Positions 33,323 through 42,519 of a stretch of DNA of 64,000 nt are shown here, piece after piece (the stretch's first letter is position 1; every line of letters starts with the position of its first letter). Made by a program: the position numbers and the translations under genes. Below the pieces are notes generated by a model. That model saw only the letters and a list, made by a program, of their open reading frames with translations, was not told the origin of the DNA and made no database searches. This stretch comes from Bacteroidales bacterium. Its GTDB lineage: Bacteria > Bacteroidota > Bacteroidia > Bacteroidales > Tenuifilaceae. The DNA lies in NCBI GenBank assembly GCA_020636835.1, contig JACJXC010000008.1, positions 62,001 to 126,000 of the forward strand, given 5' to 3'.

Positions 33323-34573
33323 CTACATTTTCCGAAGCTCCTTGGGGTAGCAGGCAAAATAATTTTTAACCTCTTTCGAAAGCGCTTTGGCATTAAGCAT
33401 GTCGGACGCCTCGGCAATATCGAGTAGAGTTCCGTCGTTGTGTAGTATTTTGATTGACTCGTTACCAGGTTGATATCCCTTTATGCTAACCGAGTTGGTG
33501 AAAACAAAATAGTCGGTATAGTCCGAAAGGTTTGGCATACGCTGGGTGAATCGCTGTTCAAACTCTTCCATGTAGGATCGGTCGAACGGACTGCTTTTTA
33601 GAGTAACACTGAGCAGTTTACGGTTAATAATCATTTGGGCAAGTTTGGACAGAACCGAATCGGTATGGTTCATCCACATCTTGGCGGCAACCATTATGTC
33701 GGAATCGTCGAGTTGAGCGAATGCTTGAAGAGCTCCATCGCTCCCAATGCTTTTCTGGAACTGATCCTCGTCCACATTGTGTTGCAGAAAGAATTGAAGC
33801 GAGGGGGTTGCCAGTAACTGTTCACCTTGCGAGGTGAGCACCTTGGCCCTTTTCAGCATCTTGATTAGCGTTTGCTCGGCGGCCACCACGGTTTTGTGTA
33901 GGTAAACCTGCCAGTACATCAGCCTGCGGGCAATCAGGAATTTCTCTATGGAGTATATGCCCTTGGCCTCCACCACCAGGTCGTCGTTCACCACATCGAG
34001 CATCTTGATAATTCGATCCGAACCAATGGCTCCCTCAATAACCCCGGAGAAGAAGCTGTCGCGTTTAATATAGTCCATTCGGTCCATATCGAGTTGCCCG
34101 GAGATGAGTTGATGCAGGAACCGCTTGGGGTATGCATCGTCGAATATTTGGATGGCCAACTGCAAGCGTCCGGAGAACTCTCGGTTCATTTGCTCCATAA
34201 AACAGCGGCTAATTTTCTCGTGGCACACCCCGTTGGCAATGCTGTATTCCAGCGCATGCGAAAACGGGCCATGGCCAATGTCGTGCAGCAGAATTGCTGC
34301 GCAGGCAGCCTCGGCCTCCTCGTTGGTAATCTGATGGCCCTTGGAGCGGAGAGTCCCTATGGCCATATCCAGCAGGTACATGGCTCCAAGAGCGTGCTGC
34401 AGCCGGCTATGTGTGGCTCCTGGGTAAACTAGGTACGATAAGCCCAGCTGCTTTATGTTCCGTAACCGCTGAAAAGAGGGATGCTCAATTAAATCGAATA
34501 TTAGGGGATGGTTTATGCTGATAAATCCGTGTACCGGATCGTTTACAATTTTCTTCTTATTGGTGTCTACCAT
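33323..34573 (-). CDS. HD-domain phosphohydrolase (dGTPase-like)
   Basis: 416 residues. The start KKIVNDPVHGFISI is typical of this family. The metal-binding HD signature is visible as THSRLQHALGAMYL, then ILLHDIGHGPFSHALE (the HD pair) and LISGQLDMDRMDYIKRDSFF. Proteins of this group are related to SAMHD1 and dGTPases. It is probably a nucleotide hydrolase, but the substrate is not proven. It lies 41 bp upstream of lpxD in the same direction and may be co-transcribed. Confidence 0.85.
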   Translation of the reverse strand: MVDTNKKKIVNDPVHGFISINHPLIFDLIEHPSFQRLRNIKQLGLSYLVYPGATHSRLQHALGAMYLLDMAIGTLRSKGHQITNEEAEAACAAILLHDIGHGPFSHALEYSIANGVCHEKISRCFMEQMNREFSGRLQLAIQIFDDAYPKRFLHQLISGQLDMDRMDYIKRDSFFSGVIEGAIGSDRIIKMLDVVNDDLVVEAKGIYSIEKFLIARRLMYWQVYLHKTVVAAEQTLIKMLKRAKVLTSQGEQLLATPSLQFFLQHNVDEDQFQKSIGSDGALQAFAQLDDSDIMVAAKMWMNHTDSVLSKLAQMIINRKLLSVTLKSSPFDRSYMEEFEQRFTQRMPNLSDYTDYFVFTNSVSIKGYQPGNESIKILHNDGTLLDIAEASDMLNAKALSKEVKNYFACYPKELRKM

Positions 34574-34861
34574 GCCAAGTGAGTGTTATTTTCACAAAAA
34601 TAGCAATAAAGCGGTACAACTCATACAATGGTACCGATGCAAAAGTAATTGCTGCAATCTTTGATGTTAAGGTCAATATCTCCGAGGGTTTGTTAAGTTT
34701 TCTGCGTTTAAGGCCATGGCGTTAATGTTGGTACAGAATTTGTACAAATTAAAACTTGTTAACCTTCTGTGTAGGCTAAGTATTATCCAATTATTAACAT
34801 AGCAGGCGAATCAATGTTTCGTTCGGAGTGCTAATTATTCTTAAAAAATAGGAAGATTTAT

Positions 34862-34891
34862 TTTTGATGTACCAATTTTTTTCTATCTTTA
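34862..34891 (+). promoter_or_regulatory. Possible promoter of the lipoprotein gene
   Basis: TTTTG at 34862-34866, 17 nt and TATCTTTA at 34884-34891 approximate the TTG/TAnnTTTG pattern (last base A for G). The remaining 34574-34860 gap shows no gene. Confidence 0.4.
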
Positions 34892-34967
34892 CATAGAAAT
34901 TGAGTGTTCCGATAAAAATATGATTTTGATGATGTTTTTTTACTAATACCTTTAATTTAATTACACT

Positions 34968-36227
34968 ATGAAGTTAAAAAATTTATTTTTTGCATTTGTG
35001 GCATTGGCCGGATTTGCATTTGTATCGTGCAGCGACGATGATGATGAGCAACAATTTAGCACCGCTTCGGTGGAGGAGAACAAGGCTCTTATTCAGGAGA
35101 ACGGATTGGCTATGTTGAGCGAGGTGAAAGCTATCCAGTCGAGTCCTTCTGGATTGTATTTGCAAAATGGAATATCGCTTATTACGGGGTATGATCTGTT
35201 CGCAAACAATACCCAGTTACAGGGTAAAAATGCTGAAGTGTTAACCAGTATGATTCACCCCTTAACCCTTGCCGCAGATCTTAACATGTCAAATATTGCC
35301 AGCTTTGCTAAAGGCGATGTTAACCCTATGGTATTATACATTTCGAATTGGAGTAAGCTTACAGGAACTTACAGTTGGAACTACGAAAACCGTGAATGGG
35401 ATTACACCAAGGGTGGCGATGAGATTATCATAAAATACCCTTCGGCTGGTCTTTCGATCAAGTCAAAAGGTGATGACGCGCCTGTTAACGATGCGGTTAT
35501 CCGTTTCTATGGGTTAAAAACCGTTACTGGCACCTATGCTTGGGCCGATGATGCAACTGTGCTTCCTACCGCACTTAAATGTGAACTTAAGGTGTACAGC
35601 ACTACCTATATGAACTTTGACTTCAATGCCGCTTACAAAACCAGCGATAGCCATCCCAGCTCGCTTAAGGTTAACCTCGAAATGCAAAAGTACAAATTGG
35701 CTATTGATGCATCTAATAACGACACCAAGGGTTCTGCTTCGGTTAAGTTAACCAAAGGCGACCAGATCCTGATGGCTATGAAGATGGATGCCAAAGGCGA
35801 ATGGACAGCTGCTGCGCTTAACACGGATCCTGAATTTGGAGATGTAATTGCCAGTGGCAATGCTTCGCTACAAATTATGAATGTTAAAGTTGAGGGAAAT
35901 GTTGATGTGGAAAGCATTAATAAGGCAATGGCATCGTATGCTAATATTGTAATTGATTCTTTATCGATTGCCGCTCAATGCGATATTATCAATAAGAACG
36001 CTAAGTTAGCCCTTTGCTTTGTAGATAGCAACCGTATCATCGCAAAGATTATTGCCTACCCATCGTCGGATGAGGAGTGGAACTCAGAAACACAGCAATA
36101 CGAGAAGGAGTTTGAAATTGGATTCGCATTCCAATTTGCCGACAATTCGGTTATGGATTCTAGAACTTATTTCTCCGAAGGGTTTGAACTGTTTCTGGAT
36201 CAGATGGAATCTTTTAGTGGAAACTAA
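34968..36227 (+). CDS. Putative outer-membrane or surface lipoprotein of unknown function
   Basis: 419 residues. A signal peptide ends in the lipobox FVSCSDDDDE with the lipidated cysteine at C21. The run of Asp after the Cys resembles the Bacteroidetes lipoprotein export signal for surface display. The mature protein is beta-strand-rich and charged, with patterns such as LTGTYSWNYENREWDY and VTGTYAWADDATVL that suggest internal repetition. I do not recognise a named domain. It is monocistronic, with a possible promoter upstream and a strong terminator after it. Confidence 0.75.
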   Translation: MKLKNLFFAFVALAGFAFVSCSDDDDEQQFSTASVEENKALIQENGLAMLSEVKAIQSSPSGLYLQNGISLITGYDLFANNTQLQGKNAEVLTSMIHPLTLAADLNMSNIASFAKGDVNPMVLYISNWSKLTGTYSWNYENREWDYTKGGDEIIIKYPSAGLSIKSKGDDAPVNDAVIRFYGLKTVTGTYAWADDATVLPTALKCELKVYSTTYMNFDFNAAYKTSDSHPSSLKVNLEMQKYKLAIDASNNDTKGSASVKLTKGDQILMAMKMDAKGEWTAAALNTDPEFGDVIASGNASLQIMNVKVEGNVDVESINKAMASYANIVIDSLSIAAQCDIINKNAKLALCFVDSNRIIAKIIAYPSSDEEWNSETQQYEKEFEIGFAFQFADNSVMDSRTYFSEGFELFLDQMESFSGN

Positions 36228-36250
36228 CAAGTTCCCTTTTGGGTATTTAG

Positions 36251-36280
36251 GGTCGGAAGAGCAATCTTCCGACCTTTTTT
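36251..36280 (+). terminator. Terminator of the lipoprotein gene
   Basis: GGTCGGAAGA and TCTTCCGACC form a perfect 10-bp stem with a GCAA loop, then T6. Confidence 0.92.
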
Positions 36281-36383
36281 GTTTACTGTTCTCTAAAGTT
36301 TCATGGTATTGTAACCAGCGAGATTCTTATACCACCGATATTCCCAAAGCCTGGTGTCTCGTAATAGGCTTTTTCGGTGGGGG

Positions 36384-36953
36384 CTATTTTATTTCGATTA
36401 CTACATCGAGAGTGAATTCGTCGTGAATTGCCTTATCGCCTAGGTTATCGAAGAATTTTCCAGAGCCGTAACGTATGTTGTACTTGGTCCGGTCCACCTT
36501 AATTTTTGCCCTGTAGGACTTGCCATTTGCCGTGATTTCAAATTTAACAGGGTGAGTTTCGCCCTTAATTGTTAAATCGGCCTCGGCAACTGTCATTCCG
36601 TTTTGAAATTTTCCCGATTTTAAGTTACTCAGCTGCGCGGTGGAGTATTTGCTTACTCCAAAAAAATCGTTTGAGTTAAGATGATCCACCAGTTTTTTGT
36701 TCCACTCGGGGCTTTTAATATCCTCGCAGGTAATTGTCTGCATGTCTATCACAAAATTGCCCGAAACAATTTGGTTGTCGTTAATGGTAAACGTCCCCTC
36801 TTTTAATTTGATTTGGCCGTAGTGCTCGCCGCTAACCTTTTGCGCATTCCACTTTAGGGTCGATTTGCTGACATCGGCATTAAGTTCCTGTGCGTACACT
36901 CCCGTACTCCACAGTAGAGCTATCTGAATTGCAATTATTGCTAGTCTGTTCAT
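36384..36953 (-). CDS. YceI-family periplasmic lipid-binding protein
   Basis: 189 residues with a signal peptide (LAIIAIQIALLWSTGVYAQ). The lipocalin-like YceI pattern is visible: VSKSTLKWNAQKVSGEHYG, GNFVIDMQTITCED, KLVDHLNSNDFFGVSKY, DLTIKGETHPVKFEI and the final DEFTLDVVIEI. Such proteins bind isoprenoids or other lipids in the periplasm; the ligand is unknown. It is alone and convergent with the preceding lipoprotein gene. Confidence 0.9.
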   Translation of the reverse strand: MNRLAIIAIQIALLWSTGVYAQELNADVSKSTLKWNAQKVSGEHYGQIKLKEGTFTINDNQIVSGNFVIDMQTITCEDIKSPEWNKKLVDHLNSNDFFGVSKYSTAQLSNLKSGKFQNGMTVAEADLTIKGETHPVKFEITANGKSYRAKIKVDRTKYNIRYGSGKFFDNLGDKAIHDEFTLDVVIEIK

Positions 36954-37165
36954 AATCTAGTTATTTATTACGTTATGATAAACAGCAATGTAGCCCATTT
37001 TGTTCTTGGTTTTTAATTATTTGTAATAGATTTGCAATTTCATGGTAGTTTGTTTAATCCCCTAAGGGGTCAAATCCATTTAGTGGGCATAGTTTGGAAT
37101 ATAAACATTGCGAATTGTGTTTAAGTTCAACTAAATCGACGGTATTCGCATAATTTATTGCATTT

Positions 37166-37618
37166 ATGAGGGTTGTAATTCAGAGGGTTAGTAGTTCGAG
37201 GGTTGATATCGACGGAGAAACTGTGGGTAGTATCGGTTTAGGGTTACTGGTTTTGGCCGGATTCGAGAGCGCCGATACGCAGGAGGATCTTGAGTGGACG
37301 GCTGCTAAAATTGGCAAACTGAGGATTTTCGACGATAACGATGGGGTGATGAACCTATCGATTACCGATGTGGATGGCGATATCCTGGCTGTAAGCCAGT
37401 TTACGCTGCATGCTAAGACCAAAAAGGGTAATCGGCCATCGTACATCCAGGCAGCACCACCCGACATTGCCATACCGCTGTACGAGAAATTTGTAAAAAT
37501 CCTCGAAACAGAGATAAATAAAAGGGTACAGACCGGTAAGTTTGGTGCGAAGATGGATGTTTCGCTTGTAAATGATGGCCCTGTAACCATACTGATCGAT
37601 TCCAAAAACCGCGAGTAA
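37166..37618 (+). CDS. dtd: D-aminoacyl-tRNA deacylase
   Basis: 150 residues, full length. MRVVIQRVSSSRVDIDGE is the usual start, VSQFTLHAKTKKGNRPSY has the SQ-T active-site motif, and NDGPVTILID the Gly-cis-Pro motif that selects D-amino acids. The enzyme removes D-amino acids from mischarged tRNA. The stop codon overlaps the mazG start by one base, so the two genes are translated together. Confidence 0.95.
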   Translation: MRVVIQRVSSSRVDIDGETVGSIGLGLLVLAGFESADTQEDLEWTAAKIGKLRIFDDNDGVMNLSITDVDGDILAVSQFTLHAKTKKGNRPSYIQAAPPDIAIPLYEKFVKILETEINKRVQTGKFGAKMDVSLVNDGPVTILIDSKNRE

Positions 37619-37953
37619 TGGAGGATATAACAATAAGTCGGGCTCAACAAATTGTTGACGAATGGATTAAGACACATGGTGTCCGGTATTTCAATGAGTT
37701 AACCAATATGGCGCTGCTTACCGAGGAGGTTGGTGAGTTGGCAAGGGTTGTGGCTCGGAAGTTCGGCGAGCAGTCGTTCAAGAGTGGCGAGAACCCCGAT
37801 GCGCTTGCGGAGGAGATGGCCGACATACTTTTTGTGCTAATTTGCCTTGCAAATCAAACCGGAGTTGACCTTACACAGGCGTTTTTCCTAAATATCGATA
37901 AAAAGACCCGGCGAGATATTAACAGGCACCATCAGAATCCCAAATTGTTGTAA
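37618..37953 (+). CDS. MazG-like nucleotide pyrophosphohydrolase
   Basis: 111 residues, a single all-alpha MazG domain. The metal motif is visible as LLTEEVGELARVVARKFGE followed by ALAEEMADILFVLICLANQ (E-x-x-E and E-x-x-D). It hydrolyses (d)NTPs to NMP and pyrophosphate, probably for housecleaning. It shares its first base with the stop of dtd. Confidence 0.9.
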   Translation: MEDITISRAQQIVDEWIKTHGVRYFNELTNMALLTEEVGELARVVARKFGEQSFKSGENPDALAEEMADILFVLICLANQTGVDLTQAFFLNIDKKTRRDINRHHQNPKLL

Positions 37954-37958
37954 CTTTG
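37951..37958 (+). promoter_or_regulatory. Possible -7 box of deoC
   Basis: TAACTTTG overlaps the mazG stop codon, about 70 nt before the deoC ATG. No TTG is present at the usual spacing. Confidence 0.35.
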
Positions 37959-38028
37959 AAGTCTAATTTCGTTGTTTGTTGATAGTCATCATATTCACTT
38001 TCAACTTTTCACTTTAAACTTATAACTT

Positions 38029-38925
38029 ATGGAACTATCGTTGGAAGAAAAATTTAACCTTGAGGTAAGTAAGGCCGATGTTGAGGCTGCCTTGTCAAAA
38101 TTCGAAGGCATTGCCAAAACACGCAAGGGCGACGTTGAAATTTTAAAGAAATGCTTCAGTATAATTGATTTAACCACTCTGAATGCAACCGATGGTTACG
38201 AGCGCGGAAAACTTTTTGCCGATAATGTGAGCAAGTTTCCGAACGATTTTCCCGGTATGCCCAATGTGGCGGCTATTTGTGTTTATCCCTCGTTGGTGGC
38301 CGCTGTGCGCGAGAATCTTACCGCCGAGCATGTGAAAATCGCCTCGGTGGCCGCTGGTTTCCCAGCTTCGCAAACCTTTATTGATATTAAGCTCTCGGAA
38401 TGCGAGATGGCCATTGAGCAGGGTGCCGATGAGGTTGATGTTGTTATTTCGGTTGGATCGTTCCTGGAGGGCGATTACTTTACCGTTTATAGCGAGCTTC
38501 AGCAGATTAAAGAGGTTGTGGAGGATGCACATGTTAAGGTAATCCTCGAAACTGGTGTTTTGCCTGAGTTCCGGGATATAAAGTTGGCTTCGTTTTTAGC
38601 CATGGAGGCTGGTGCCGATTTTATTAAAACATCAACCGGAAAGTTGGAGCCTGCAGCTACACCTGAGGCTGTTTATGTGATGTGCCTTGCCATTAAGGAG
38701 TACTACGAAAAATCCGGACGGAAGGTTGGTATCAAGCCGGCAGGTGGCGTTTCCAATTCCGACGATGCCATCCTGTTTTACACCATTGTGGAGCAGGTGT
38801 TGGGGCCAGAATGGCTTTACCCAGGCTTGTTCCGCTTTGGAACCAGTCGGTTGGCCGATATTTTACTATCGGATATTGTTGGGAAGGAGATCAAATACTT
38901 TAGCCAGTCGGGCTCAAAATATTAA
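38029..38925 (+). CDS. deoC: Deoxyribose-phosphate aldolase
   Basis: 298 residues, longer than the 220-260 usual for DeoC through an N-terminal extension. The Schiff-base lysine is in GADFIKTSTGK, the second lysine in GIKPAGGVSN, and EVDVVISVGSFLEGDY is typical. It splits 2-deoxyribose 5-phosphate into acetaldehyde and glyceraldehyde 3-phosphate in deoxynucleoside breakdown. It lies 75 bp downstream of the mazG gene and is followed by a strong terminator. Confidence 0.93.
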   Translation: MELSLEEKFNLEVSKADVEAALSKFEGIAKTRKGDVEILKKCFSIIDLTTLNATDGYERGKLFADNVSKFPNDFPGMPNVAAICVYPSLVAAVRENLTAEHVKIASVAAGFPASQTFIDIKLSECEMAIEQGADEVDVVISVGSFLEGDYFTVYSELQQIKEVVEDAHVKVILETGVLPEFRDIKLASFLAMEAGADFIKTSTGKLEPAATPEAVYVMCLAIKEYYEKSGRKVGIKPAGGVSNSDDAILFYTIVEQVLGPEWLYPGLFRFGTSRLADILLSDIVGKEIKYFSQSGSKY

Positions 38926-38940
38926 TGTTGGATTTATTAA

Positions 38941-38968
38941 AAAAAGAGGGCTTTTAAGCCCTCTTTTT
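38941..38968. terminator. Bidirectional terminator between deoC and the symporter gene
   Basis: AAAAAGAGGGCT and AGCCCTCTTTTT pair around a TTTA loop; A and T flanks serve the convergent genes on both sides. Confidence 0.92.
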
Positions 38969-38990
38969 AGTTTTGCAGTATCGAATTATT

Positions 38991-40589
38991 TTACCACCAA
39001 ATTGAGTAAAGGATAATCAGAAGAATAATCACAATTGCCGATCCTATTTTAAACCCTTTACCGGTTGTAAATAGTTTCCTCGAAATTGTGATGGCCTTCT
39101 CGTGCTTTTTATTGCCCTCAGCTATTGCAAAAATCCAAATGATAGCCAAGCAAATTAGGAATACAATTCCCATCCTGTCCATAAAGGGTACACTTGGTAG
39201 GAGTAGTTTGAAAAGTAGAGAGAATACGAATGTACCAATAGCAGCACCCAGAGCACCGTTGGCTGTTGCCCTTTTATAAAAGAAGCCCGTTAGAAAAATG
39301 GCCAAAGCACCAGGGCTAATAAAGCCGGTAAACTCCTGGATGTACTGAAAGGCCTGATCGAGGTTTGAGAGCATTGGGGCTATGATAACCGCAATTATGA
39401 GTGCAATTAGGGCTGCAAGGCGCCCAATATTCACCAGTTTATGCTCTGTTGCTTCCTTGTTGATGTACTCCTTGTAAAAATCCATGGTGAAAATGGTGGA
39501 AACGCTGTTCATCATCGATGCCAAGGAGCTTACTATTGCCGCAACTAGGGCTGCAAAGGCTAAGCCCTTTACTCCGGTTGGGACAAAGTTGTGGAGAAGC
39601 CATGGGTAGGCTTCATCGGATTTTGTGATATCGGCACTTAGCGCGAAGGCCACAATGCCCGGTATAACAACGATAAGGGGGAGTAGAATTTTCAGGAAAG
39701 CAGCAAATACCAGTCCGCTTTGCGCTTCCTTGATGCTTTTGGCTGCCAAGGCGCGTTGGATGATGTACTGGTTGCATCCCCAGTAGTATAAATTGGCAAC
39801 CCACATTCCTCCAATTATAACGCTTATGCCGGGTAAATCCAGGTAGGCATCTTTTTGGCCGCCCTTACCATCGGGAATCATAAGTTGACCTTTTTCCAGA
39901 ATCATGTCGAATTTCTCAGGAGCCTTCTGGAGTAGGAGTTTAAAACCCGCAATAAACCCTTCGCCACCGCTGAGGTAGTCGAGTGCAAAGTAGGTGGTTA
40001 CCAGTCCGCCTCCCACAAGGAATACAACCTGAATAACATCGGTCCATGCTACTGCCTTTAAGCCACCGTAAATGGAATAAATTGCGGCAAACAGCGCAAG
40101 TCCGATTATGCTGTACATCATTGGGATTCCCATTATTCGTTCCATGGCCAGCGCGCCTAGGTAGATAATAGAGGTGAGGTTTACAAAAACGAAGACCAGT
40201 AGCCAAAATCCGGCCATGGTGGTTTTTACCCGTTTGTCGAAGCGTGCTTCGAGGAACTGTGGCATGGTAAAGATTTTCTTCTCCAAGAATATGGGGAGGA
40301 AGAACATTGCCACGATGATTAGGGTTAATGCGGCCATCCATTCGTACGAGGCAATTCCAAGCCCAATGGCAAATCCCGATCCAGACATGCCGATGAACTG
40401 CTCAGCGGAGATGTTGGAGGCAATTAGCGATGCCCCAATGGCCCACCAAGGTAAAGCCCGGCCTGCTAGAAAGTAATCGCCAGAGTTGGTTTCCGAGTCG
40501 CGTTTGCGGAACGAAATCCATAGGCCTAGCCCAACAATTATCACTGCGTAGGCGGCAAAAATAATGTAATCGATAGTTGTAAACGACAT
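38991..40589 (-). CDS. Sodium:solute symporter (SSS family, SGLT-like)
   Basis: 532 residues from the ATG at 40589 (MSFTTIDYIIFAAYAVII). A frame to 40625 would run through a -7 box and is not used. The SSS signature is SGDYFLAGRALPWWAIGASL followed by ISAEQFIGMSGSGF. About 13-14 transmembrane helices are visible. The sequence is closest to the sugar (SGLT/vSGLT) branch, so Na+-driven uptake of a sugar or polyol is likely. The following gene, a sugar nucleotidyltransferase-like protein, is transcribed in the same direction. Confidence 0.9.
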   Translation of the reverse strand: MSFTTIDYIIFAAYAVIIVGLGLWISFRKRDSETNSGDYFLAGRALPWWAIGASLIASNISAEQFIGMSGSGFAIGLGIASYEWMAALTLIIVAMFFLPIFLEKKIFTMPQFLEARFDKRVKTTMAGFWLLVFVFVNLTSIIYLGALAMERIMGIPMMYSIIGLALFAAIYSIYGGLKAVAWTDVIQVVFLVGGGLVTTYFALDYLSGGEGFIAGFKLLLQKAPEKFDMILEKGQLMIPDGKGGQKDAYLDLPGISVIIGGMWVANLYYWGCNQYIIQRALAAKSIKEAQSGLVFAAFLKILLPLIVVIPGIVAFALSADITKSDEAYPWLLHNFVPTGVKGLAFAALVAAIVSSLASMMNSVSTIFTMDFYKEYINKEATEHKLVNIGRLAALIALIIAVIIAPMLSNLDQAFQYIQEFTGFISPGALAIFLTGFFYKRATANGALGAAIGTFVFSLLFKLLLPSVPFMDRMGIVFLICLAIIWIFAIAEGNKKHEKAITISRKLFTTGKGFKIGSAIVIILLIILYSIWW

Positions 40590-40624
40590 GGTTTCTGTTT
40601 TTAGGTTTAATGATTCACAAAACA

Positions 40625-40632
40625 CAAAGTTA
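40625..40632 (-). promoter_or_regulatory. Possible -7 box of the symporter gene
   Basis: Minus-strand TAACTTTG at 40632-40625, about 35 nt before the chosen ATG at 40589. Confidence 0.45.
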
Positions 40633-40696
40633 TGGTGTTGCTGGATTTTACCTAAAAAAATGGGTACATCAAAAACTCTACAATATCAAAAAACAA

Positions 40697-41605
40697 CTAT
40701 TTATGCCATAGCGGCGAGGGGTATTCGCCGGCCTTAATAAGTTGATTTATTTTATTGATAACCAGCGGTCTGTCGCCGGGGTAGGTTACTCCAAACCATT
40801 CGGCATTGGTGCTTAAAACCTTGCAGGTGGCAATTTTTTCCTGAATCGATTTGTTTACCACTGTGGGGATGTAAAACTCGGCCTTGGCGTTGCCAATGGA
40901 TCCTTCGAAGAAATCGGTCATTAATTTCTCGGTATAGTCAAAGAAATCGGGGGTAAATCCCCAGAAGTTCATCGAAACCAGAAGGTTCTCGTTTAGCTCC
41001 ACCGGGTTATTGTTTTCATCCTTGTAGCAAATTGCCCCGTTTGTCCGTTCGATGTGGGTGCGTTCCACCACGTTTTGAAGGAGCATCTGGCTGTTGGTTG
41101 TGCATACACCCCGTGAAACAGCACCTTCTTCCGAGAGCGTTTTGCTTATTTTGAAGCCCACCATGTAGTAGCTGCCCTTGGGTAGGTTGGGCTTGGAGAG
41201 CTCTTCGGCCAAAACACGGAATGTGTCGAATCCGTAAAAATCGTCGGCGTTGATTACTGCAAAGGGTTCGTTAACATGATGCTTTGCAACCCATACGGCA
41301 TGAGCTGTTCCCCAGGGCTTGGTTCTGTCCTCGGGGCAGTTGAAGCCTGCAGGAAGCATGTCCAGCTCCTGGTATGCAATTTCGAAATGAACATCTTTGC
41401 TAAAGCGGTTTCCAAATACCTCAAGGAAATCCTTCTCGATGCTTTTGCGGATTACAAAAACAACCTTCCCGAAACCGGCGCGGAATGCGTCGTAAACCGA
41501 GTAGTCTATAATAGTTTCGCCATTGGGGCCTAGTCCATCAACCTGTTTGAGCCCGCCATAGCGGCTCCCCATCCCTGCTGCAAGTATTATTAGTGTTGGC
41601 TTCAT
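40697..41605 (-). CDS. Nucleotidyltransferase-like protein (sugar-phosphate NTP transferase family)
   Basis: 302 residues. The nucleotide-binding signature is LAAGMGSRYGGLKQ at the N-terminus, with the metal-binding INADDFYG near residue 120. PWGTAHAVW and the C-terminal YPGDRPLVI are typical of a group related to GalU, RmlA and MobA-type transferases but of unassigned substrate. It is 71 bp upstream of the symporter ATG region and may be co-transcribed. It could make an NDP-sugar; no closer call is safe. Confidence 0.82.
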   Translation of the reverse strand: MKPTLIILAAGMGSRYGGLKQVDGLGPNGETIIDYSVYDAFRAGFGKVVFVIRKSIEKDFLEVFGNRFSKDVHFEIAYQELDMLPAGFNCPEDRTKPWGTAHAVWVAKHHVNEPFAVINADDFYGFDTFRVLAEELSKPNLPKGSYYMVGFKISKTLSEEGAVSRGVCTTNSQMLLQNVVERTHIERTNGAICYKDENNNPVELNENLLVSMNFWGFTPDFFDYTEKLMTDFFEGSIGNAKAEFYIPTVVNKSIQEKIATCKVLSTNAEWFGVTYPGDRPLVINKINQLIKAGEYPSPLWHK

Positions 41606-41726
41606 GTATGAAAATTTATGAATTATTTTAATGCAATAAAATCAATGCAAGATAGCTATAATGTATTATGTGGGTTGTTTTGTGTTGTAGAATTATTTGC
41701 TGAAGATTTGCGCAGGAATATTTTTG

Positions 41727-42344
41727 CCCGCAGAACTCGCAGATTTTCGCAGAGTGTTGTTACGCAGATTTTCGCGTTGTTGGCACGGAGTTCCGCAGTG
41801 TTTTTCCTTCGTTTTCATCTGTGCTAACTTGTGGAACTGTATTCTCCCGCAGAACTCGCTGATTTTCGCAGAGTGGTGTTACACAGAGTTTCGAGGTGTT
41901 GGCACGGAGTTTCACAATGTTATACCTAACCACTCCCAATACAAACTCCCGTTATCAGAAAGGCAATGTAGACTGAGTTTTACTGATTTTAAAACCTTAT
42001 TTTTTGAATTCGACCTTAGTAGCATTTACATACAAGGTGAGTTCTACCTTATTACCTTATTTACATTTTCCAAAGAATTTGGCAGAATGGGCGAACGATA
42101 ATGATGCTGATGCTCGCTGGAAAAGGTTTTCCCGCAGAACCCGCAGATTTTCGCAGAATATGGGTGTGCGGTGTTTGAACTTCATCATTTGAGATTCGTT
42201 AATCGGTGTTCGATATTAATTTCTGTGTTACACCGTGTACCCTCTGTGATACTCTGTGAAGCCGTTTTTACCCGCAGAACTCGCAGAAATTCGCAGAATA
42301 TGGTTATACAGAGTTTCGAGGTGTTGGCACGGAGTTGCACAATG
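41727..42344. repeat. Four degenerate copies of a CCCGCAGAACTCGCAGATTTTCGCAG-type repeat
   Basis: Copies begin at 41727, 41846, 42131 and 42271. Each opens with CCCGCAGAAC(T/C)CGC and continues with TTCGCAGA. Copies 1, 2 and 4 extend through a shared second half ending GGTGTTGGCACGGAGT (copy 1 differs at a few bases) to about 74 bp. Copy 3 stops after about 35 bp. Spacing is irregular and there are no uniform spacers, so this is not a CRISPR array. The stretch has no credible gene; short frames across it are made of repeat. Confidence 0.85.
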
Positions 42345-42495
42345 CTTTGTTTAATTATACCCAATATCGACAGGCACTGAACTTGGTAATGGCCAGAACA
42401 CCCTCTCTGCCAGTAGGGAGAGAGGGCTAGGGGTGAGTTTCTTTCAACAGAATTTTCACTCTGCGTTGCACCGCGTACCCTCTGTGATACTCTTT
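42222..42495. repeat. Paired 35-bp repeat (CTCTGTGATACTCT type) and a purine/pyrimidine palindrome
   Basis: CACCGTGTACCCTCTGTGAT (42231 on) recurs as CACCGCGTACCCTCTGTGAT (about 42470 on), followed by ACTCT in both copies. Between them CCCTCTCT (42401-42408) and AGAGAGGG (42419-42426) form an inverted repeat with a 10-nt loop. They belong to the same repeat-rich gap as the elements at 41727-42344. Confidence 0.7.
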
Positions 42496-42519
42496 TCTCC
42501 GTAGGATGCTTGTTTTACC

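Noticed and set aside
40590..40625. Longer start of the SSS symporter
   Set aside because: It adds 12 unlikely residues and runs into a TAACTTTG box. The ATG at 40589 begins the first membrane helix properly.
41727..42344. CRISPR array
   Set aside because: The four units have different lengths and irregular spacing, and no uniform spacers separate them.
41618..42380. Several 60-130-codon frames in the gap after the nucleotidyltransferase gene
   Set aside because: They are made of the direct repeats read in different frames and show no domain.
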